From CAG-390 sp045531455 (GTDB taxonomy: Bacteria > Bacillota > Clostridia > Oscillospirales > CAG-272), in contig JAZSEA010000101.1 of the NCBI GenBank assembly GCA_045531455.1, positions 1 through 64,000 of the forward strand: 64,000 bases of DNA, given 5' to 3'. Within the stretch, counting starts at the first letter, position 1; every line of letters starts with the position of its first letter. A model generated the notes under the pieces. That model ran no database searches and was not told the DNA's origin. It worked only from the letters and a program-made list of their open reading frames with translations. This document shows, piece after piece, positions 59,101-64,000 of this stretch. Position numbers and translations under genes: made by a program.

Positions 59101-62100
59101 TTCTTTTTCGAGATCAGCTTGGTGATTCCTGCAGCGGCAAATGCGGCAAGAGCTGCCGAGCCTGCGGCGATCGCGCTCGCCTCCGCAGCGGTGTACTTGA
59201 TCTTGGACTTATGCTTTGCTCTCTTCTGCTCGACCTTGGTCTGCTTCTTTGCGTATTTGATCTCCTTTGAGGTGGGCTCAACGTTCTTTCTTGCGCCGAG
59301 CTGCTTATAGTCGATCATCGCGGGAGCGGGAACACCCGTACCGCAGAAGATTCCGAGAGGAGACATATCCGAGGAGAAGCGATACTTATACGCCTCGTCG
59401 ACCTCGGCGGTCTGACCGTAGCGCAGACCCATATTCCAGGTCACGCGGGAGATGACCTCGCCGCCGACGATAAGATCCAGCCGTCTGCCGGCAGTCGCTC
59501 TCGAGGTGATCGGCTTTTCGCAAATATAGATGCTCTCGCCCTCGATCAGAGCGGTCGCGTATCTTCTGTTGAAATCCTCGACGGTAAGAGCGGCGTTATC
59601 GGGCTTGCGGTACCAAACCACTACCGCACTTCTCGCGGGAATCTTAATTCCGTCAGCGATCCAGACATTTTCTTCCTTCGGAGGCTTACCCGTTGTAGTC
59701 CAGAGAGCGATCTTCGAGTCCTTGAGAGTAATATCATTGCCCGAGTTGTTGCAAAGGGTAATATAGGGGAAAGGATTTTCGATAATATTTCCGTCAAGCT
59801 CGAAGGGTGCGGTCGCGCAGAGGACCTCGGTAATGCTGATCGGCGATGCAAGGATATATGCAGTAGACTTTCTCGTCACATTGTCGGAAACAGCGGAGAT
59901 GATCGCGCTGACACGGCGATTCTTCGAGATCTCGGGGAGCTGACGCGTAACCGTCACGCTTCTTCCGGGCTTGAGTTTGCCGAGGCAGACCTTGGCATAA
60001 GGAACTGCATCGCGAAGCGAGAAGCCCTCGATACCCGTCAGATAGAAGTCGACCTTGACCTCGCTCATAACCTTATCGGTGGGATTCTCAAATTTGATCG
60101 TAACAGCCGAACTTTCGTGGGAGTCGTAGGAAGCGGATCGGGTCATCGAGATGACCTTCGGCTCTCCTCTGTTCTCGATCCAGACGGGTGCGGTAACCGA
60201 ATACTGCGCGCCGTTCGAGATTCGGAGATAATAATAGTCAAACTCAACGGGGAGAGTGATATTCCATTCGTAGCTCTGACGCGCACCGACGAATTTCTGC
60301 GTTACGAGGATGTTGTCCTCGCCGACGATCTCGATTCGACCGATTCCGTTTTCATTTTCGGTCGTGATCTTGACCGAAACGCGGAGCTCATCGGGATTAT
60401 TGAGTCTCGAGCCCATCCATTCGCCGTTGATCTTATAAAATATCTTCATTGTGGGATCCGCGCTCGAATAAACTCTGCGCGCTCGGAATGAATCCATAAT
60501 ATTCTCGCGTGTAAGAGCGGGAGCGAGAACGCCCGTGATATAGGGGCTTGCGATCGTCCAGTTGGGCGCGTGGTTATCCTCGTTGAAGGAGGGCGCAACG
60601 TGCCAACCGCGCGAAAGCAGGAGAGCATACTGCTGGTCATATCCTCTGCCCTTGATCTCGGCAAGAGCCATCTGCTTGTCGGCTTCGGGAGTCCAATAAC
60701 CGTAATCCTCAAAGTCACCCCAGTTGTTTCCGGGATGATTGAACATTCCGACGGCATTCGGCTCACTCTCGAGCCACTTGAAGAGGTCGGGCATATTGAC
60801 GCCGTGGATATCGGACACGACCTTCTCGCTTCCGATGACGTTCATATGTCCCCAATAACCGCAGGTGTTGTTCCAGGTCATCTCCCAACCGTTGAGCGCG
60901 GCGAATCTGCCGGGACGGTCGAGCGATTTTACCGCAGCCTTTTGCGCGTCGTAAGCCTTCTGCGTGAAATAATGCGAATGCTCGGTGACCGAGAAGAAAT
61001 CGGCGCCGTTATCATACGCGAACTCGATCGCATCTCTGCCCATACCGTTTCCGTCTGATTCGCCCGTGTGAGCGTGGATCTCGCCGAAATAAGCGTTAAG
61101 CTCACTCATATCGGATACGGTGAAATCAACGGTTCTTGTCGTGCGGTTGCCGAGTCCATCCTTGAGGCGGATAGTCAGCGTATGCTCGCCAAACTCGAGG
61201 GGCTTCTTCGGCTCATAAACGAGAGAGGTCGCGGTGATGGTCGTATCGTTAGTTACGTCCTTACCGTCTATTTTAAGATAGCAATCCTTGATACGGATTC
61301 CCGCAGGATCGGTATAATTCGCCTTGATAACGATCGGCTTTGTGCCGTCAAAGGCATATCCGCGTGTAGGAACCATATACGTGATCCTTGGTCCGCGGTT
61401 ATCGTAAACGGGAACTCTGATCGGAAGTACGTTGCCGAGTCTGACGGTCCTTGCGCCGTCATATGCGCTTATCTCATACTCAAGCTCGGATAATTCCTCG
61501 AAGATCTCCTCGGGAATACGGGCGCGGCGAACTCCATCGTGCTCCTCAAGAGCCTCAAAATCGCGTGTCTCACCGTTCGGCAGTGTAACGGTGACCGTGG
61601 TAACGCCAACCTCGTGGTCGTTATCTGCGGGAAGAACTACAAATTCGACTGTTCCGCAGTAATCTCCGTGGTAAGCTTCCTTAATGGGAGCAAGAGGAAG
61701 GATCGTGGGGAGCGGAGCGGTCAGATCGAAGATGCCCGTCTCGAGATGGCAGGGATAACCGGGAGTCGCGAGCTCTGCGTGCGAAAGATTGATCGCCTTT
61801 CGGGGGTCGAGGGGATCAAAGGTCCAATAGGAGGAGCGATGAACGGGAGTATCCCACTCGGCGTAGCAGTTGCTGTAAACAAGGGTGAATACCGCGTTCG
61901 AAGCGTCGCCTCCGCGAGGCACGATAAGAAGAGTCGTGCTGTCGTGAGCGTTCGGGAGAGCGCAGATCCCCGCGAGATTCTTTCTTGTGCCACTTTCCGG
62001 ATCGATCTCGGTAAGATCGACGGGAATTACGCGTGCTTTAGTTTCATCAAGCGGCTCCTTGGTGTAAAGATAAGCCGTATTAATATCCTTTATAAGCCCC

Positions 62101-62738
62101 TCGGGAGTCAGACAGTTGACCTCGGGAGCATAGTTTTTCAGAGTAAGTCCCCATAACGCGGCGGATTCGCCCGCACCGAGGATATTCACGCCCGCCTCTC
62201 TTGCAAGCGGAATTCTGCCCTTGGGCTCGCCAACTGCGGCATAATCGGGTGCCTTGGTTGCGGCGTACACGAGAAGCTCGTAGTCATAAAGGTCAACCGC
62301 CTTTTCGGTGGGGTTGAAATACTCAACGTAGCAGGTATGATCCTTTCCCTTGGGTCTGCCGAAGATCTCGGTGATGACAAGAGGAGGAAGCTCGGGGAGA
62401 TCGTCCGCCTTCACGACCTTGCAGATATAGGGAGGCAGCTTTGCATTGATCTCGCCTTCAATATCGATTCTGTAAGCGAGTCTGTCTCCCGTAACCGACG
62501 ATGCGGGAATATCGGCGCGGTAGACCATATATTCAACTCCGCGTCGCTCATATCTGTCGGACGGAAGCAGATAAAAGTCCTTGCCGTCCTCTATTCTAAG
62601 AACAAGTCGATCAGGAGCGTTTTCGCCGAAAACACGGCAGGCAGCGGTTACCGAAAATGGATTATCCGCGATAACGTATTCGGGTACCGCATGTAAGACT
62701 GCGGGAAGACCACCGCAAAATCTCTTAGCTTTCATCAA
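59097..62738 (-). CDS. Large PHP-domain metallohydrolase with lamin-tail-like domains
   Basis: 1213 residues; a CehA/McbA-type PHP domain in the middle (residues about 548-790) begins YFGEIHAHTGESDGNGMG, with SVTEHSHYF and FNHPGNNWGDFEDYG later. On its N-terminal side are a beta-rich part and a lamin-tail-like domain (PLVITEIFGRPKGKDHTCYV near 117) and a bacterial Ig-like part (residues 440-540). A second lamin-tail-like domain follows near 985 (SITEVLCATAPFELDG). The C-terminus is basic and then hydrophobic (SAALAAFAAAGITKLI) and ends SKKK. No signal peptide is seen. It probably hydrolyses a phosphoester; the substrate is unknown. It is upstream of manA. Confidence 0.82.
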   Translation of the reverse strand: MMKAKRFCGGLPAVLHAVPEYVIADNPFSVTAACRVFGENAPDRLVLRIEDGKDFYLLPSDRYERRGVEYMVYRADIPASSVTGDRLAYRIDIEGEINAKLPPYICKVVKADDLPELPPLVITEIFGRPKGKDHTCYVEYFNPTEKAVDLYDYELLVYAATKAPDYAAVGEPKGRIPLAREAGVNILGAGESAALWGLTLKNYAPEVNCLTPEGLIKDINTAYLYTKEPLDETKARVIPVDLTEIDPESGTRKNLAGICALPNAHDSTTLLIVPRGGDASNAVFTLVYSNCYAEWDTPVHRSSYWTFDPLDPRKAINLSHAELATPGYPCHLETGIFDLTAPLPTILPLAPIKEAYHGDYCGTVEFVVLPADNDHEVGVTTVTVTLPNGETRDFEALEEHDGVRRARIPEEIFEELSELEYEISAYDGARTVRLGNVLPIRVPVYDNRGPRITYMVPTRGYAFDGTKPIVIKANYTDPAGIRIKDCYLKIDGKDVTNDTTITATSLVYEPKKPLEFGEHTLTIRLKDGLGNRTTRTVDFTVSDMSELNAYFGEIHAHTGESDGNGMGRDAIEFAYDNGADFFSVTEHSHYFTQKAYDAQKAAVKSLDRPGRFAALNGWEMTWNNTCGYWGHMNVIGSEKVVSDIHGVNMPDLFKWLESEPNAVGMFNHPGNNWGDFEDYGYWTPEADKQMALAEIKGRGYDQQYALLLSRGWHVAPSFNEDNHAPNWTIASPYITGVLAPALTRENIMDSFRARRVYSSADPTMKIFYKINGEWMGSRLNNPDELRVSVKITTENENGIGRIEIVGEDNILVTQKFVGARQSYEWNITLPVEFDYYYLRISNGAQYSVTAPVWIENRGEPKVISMTRSASYDSHESSAVTIKFENPTDKVMSEVKVDFYLTGIEGFSLRDAVPYAKVCLGKLKPGRSVTVTRQLPEISKNRRVSAIISAVSDNVTRKSTAYILASPISITEVLCATAPFELDGNIIENPFPYITLCNNSGNDITLKDSKIALWTTTGKPPKEENVWIADGIKIPARSAVVVWYRKPDNAALTVEDFNRRYATALIEGESIYICEKPITSRATAGRRLDLIVGGEVISRVTWNMGLRYGQTAEVDEAYKYRFSSDMSPLGIFCGTGVPAPAMIDYKQLGARKNVEPTSKEIKYAKKQTKVEQKRAKHKSKIKYTAAEASAIAAGSAALAAFAAAGITKLISKKK

Positions 62739-62777
62739 TTCAGCCCTCCGTTGAAAGGAAAAAGTATAATCACATAT

Positions 62778-62806
62778 ATTATACCATTTTTTCTTTGATT
62801 CTGCAA
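62778..62806 (-). promoter_or_regulatory. Promoter of the PHP protein-manA unit
   Basis: Minus strand: -35 TTGCAG at 62801-62806 and -10 TATAAT at 62778-62783, spacer 17. Confidence 0.8.
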
Positions 62807-62807
62807 T

Positions 62808-62845
62808 AAAAAAACCGCACTTTTTTGAAAAAGTGCGGTTTTTTC
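62808..62845 (-). terminator. Terminator after the nucleoside hydrolase
   Basis: AAAAAACCGCACTTTTT / AAAAAGTGCGGTTTTTT around a two- to three-base loop, immediately beyond the stop of the leftward nucleoside hydrolase. Confidence 0.92.
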
Positions 62846-62852
62846 TTGTAAT

Positions 62853-63752
62853 TTATTTCTCGCTGAGAACCTTGAAGAGGTCAGCGTAGAGGGGATCACG
62901 ACGGATCTTTCTGACGTAGAGATAATGATGACGTGCGCTGTCGAATGCATAGCGGCAATCGCTTGTTACGTATGGTGCGGGGATCTCTACGATCTCCATC
63001 GAGGAGGGTACGGTCATACAGCCGATCGCCGTAACATCCCATACTACCTTCGAGCGTCCGTATCCGCGGTTTATGTAATCACCCGTGATCGAGCAGAGAT
63101 AATCGCAAAGATCGTTCTTGCCCTTGAGGTAATAATCAAGCTCCGCGGGAGTGGTGATGAAGGATGAGCATACACCGTCGCAGGGAATCTGAAGGAATGG
63201 GATTCCGCAGTCGAAGAGGACCTGCGCGCCCGGAATATCCTGGCGAAGGTTGAATTCTTTCGTATCGGGTCTCTCGAGGGCGTGTCCGCCGAGCCAGATG
63301 ACCGCGCTTCTCTTGGCGATCTCGGGTTCCTTAGCTAACGCTGACGCTACGTTGCTGATGGCACCAACCGCCACGATAACGACGGGAGTTTCACGCGACA
63401 TTACGGTATTAATGATGTTGTCGCATGCATCTGACTCGACTATATCGGTCTTCGAAGTCATAAAGCGTGTACTTCCGCGGTAAACGGGTACCTGCGAGGC
63501 CGCCTCCGCATCTGTCAGCTTCATGATATTAAAGATTTCGTTGTAGCTCTTCTCCATACCGTCTGCTGCGCTCTCGGAACGGCTGTTCTTGAAGGGCGCG
63601 GCGTTTACCGACAGAAGATTGATCTTCTGCTTCGAGAGCATCGCGTATGCCAGCGCAAACTGGTCGTCGATCTCGTTATAGGTATCAGTATCGAGAATAA
63701 TATCTATCACCTTGTCACTCGAAAGAAGCGCACGGAATTCAGAAAGTGTCAT
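62853..63752 (-). CDS. Nucleoside hydrolase (IunH family)
   Basis: 299 residues. The calcium-binding N-terminus IDIILDTDTYNEIDDQFALAYAM is the family's DTD...DD motif with a slightly longer middle, and VIVAVGAISNVASALAKEPE near residue 115 is also typical. It splits ribonucleosides, or a related N-glycoside, into base and sugar. The late catalytic His region (TSDCRYAF, ARHHYLYVRK) differs from IunH, so the exact substrate is open. It follows the Pro/Gln-rich gene by 30 bases without a promoter between. Confidence 0.85.
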   Translation of the reverse strand: MTLSEFRALLSSDKVIDIILDTDTYNEIDDQFALAYAMLSKQKINLLSVNAAPFKNSRSESAADGMEKSYNEIFNIMKLTDAEAASQVPVYRGSTRFMTSKTDIVESDACDNIINTVMSRETPVVIVAVGAISNVASALAKEPEIAKRSAVIWLGGHALERPDTKEFNLRQDIPGAQVLFDCGIPFLQIPCDGVCSSFITTPAELDYYLKGKNDLCDYLCSITGDYINRGYGRSKVVWDVTAIGCMTVPSSMEIVEIPAPYVTSDCRYAFDSARHHYLYVRKIRRDPLYADLFKVLSEK

Positions 63753-63782
63753 GGTTTGTCTCCTGACTGATTATTTGATTAA

Positions 63783-64000
63783 TTATCTTCTGCCGTTGCC
63801 AAAATCGGATCTCGGCTTACGCTGACGAAGGATGGACATAATATCGTCAAAGTTATCGCCGGGATTCTGAGCAGTCTGTCTCTGAGGCTGAGCAGGCTGA
63901 GGTGCGGGCTGGGGTGCAGGCTGAGGAGCAGGCTGCTGAACAGGCTGCTGTACCACAGGCTGTGCGGGAGCAGGAGCCGGCTGAGGTGCGGGCTGAGGCT
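63783..64000 (-). CDS. C-terminus of a Pro/Gln-rich protein (5' end beyond window)
   Basis: 72 codons of the end of a larger protein, read directly from the sequence. A low-complexity stretch of PAPQ, PVQQ and PAQP units is followed by RQTAQNPGDNFDDIMSIL and the basic end RQRKPRSDFGNGRR. The Pro/Ala/Gln region looks like an extended linker, and the last 20 residues may be a short interaction motif. Family cannot be told from this part. Confidence 0.75.
   Translation of the reverse strand, partial: PQPAPQPAPAPAQPVVQQPVQQPAPQPAPQPAPQPAQPQRQTAQNPGDNFDDIMSILRQRKPRSDFGNGRR

Overview
The window is a bacterial chromosome segment of roughly 50% GC. It comes from a low-GC-lineage Firmicute, most likely an uncultured, gut-type member of the class Clostridia. 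The support is a fused IspH-ribosomal S1 protein, a complete S10-spc-alpha ribosomal operon in Firmicutes order, the sporulation genes yqfC, yqfD and ylbJ, MutS2, rubrerythrin, a T-box riboswitch and TTGACA/TATAAT promoters. Genus cannot be told from this sequence alone. I found no rRNA or tRNA gene, CRISPR array or prophage.

Layout. 1-252: a T-box leader read leftwards, whose target gene lies outside the window. 253-3000: an MgsA-like protein, a MinD-like ATPase, a DUF436 protein and nagB. 3100-4050: a small DUF11 protein and a shared terminator. 4059-9750: a leftward run of rpiR-type regulator, flavoprotein, cmk, plsC and ispH-rpsA. 9833-13000: murE and a divergent NCS2 permease. 13100-15670: rubrerythrin, an acetyltransferase and a DUF1385 protein, interspersed with two inverted-repeat intergenic elements. 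15800-19530: prs, and a rhaB-AEC transporter pair. 19568-19724: three palindromes in a row. 19729-27334: a leftward operon yqfC-yqfD-phoH-ybeY-lipoprotein-era-recO-mutS2. 27404-29501: ylbJ and a membrane protein with a cysteine-rich tail.

29615-37400 is the most unusual block. One promoter and one terminator enclose six tightly packed genes: two leucine-rich-repeat lipoproteins, three SPFH-family (HflK/HflC-like) membrane proteins and a P1B-type metal-transporting ATPase. The pieces belong to known families, but their packaging as one unit suggests an undescribed membrane-microdomain or metal-transport assembly.

37478-38854 holds a Se/S-carrier-like DUF3343 protein and a cysteine desulfurase-family enzyme. 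38903-55076 is the S10-spc-alpha operon, with 31 genes from rpsJ to rplQ read leftwards behind a strong promoter and a 350-base structured leader. 55251-56858 carries a WYL-like regulator and a membrane protein. 57010-58235 carries rplJ-rplL behind an L10 leader. 58240-62806 carries a 1213-residue PHP/lamin-tail protein and manA. 62853-64000 carries a nucleoside hydrolase and the C-terminus of a Pro/Gln-rich protein cut by the window edge.

Other points worth attention: the MgsA-like protein has lost residues essential for catalysis in E. coli MgsA; MurE carries signatures closer to lysine-adding than to diaminopimelate-adding enzymes; S3 has a long Arg-rich repeat tail; and the rubrerythrin ribosome binding site sits inside a perfect 11-bp hairpin.
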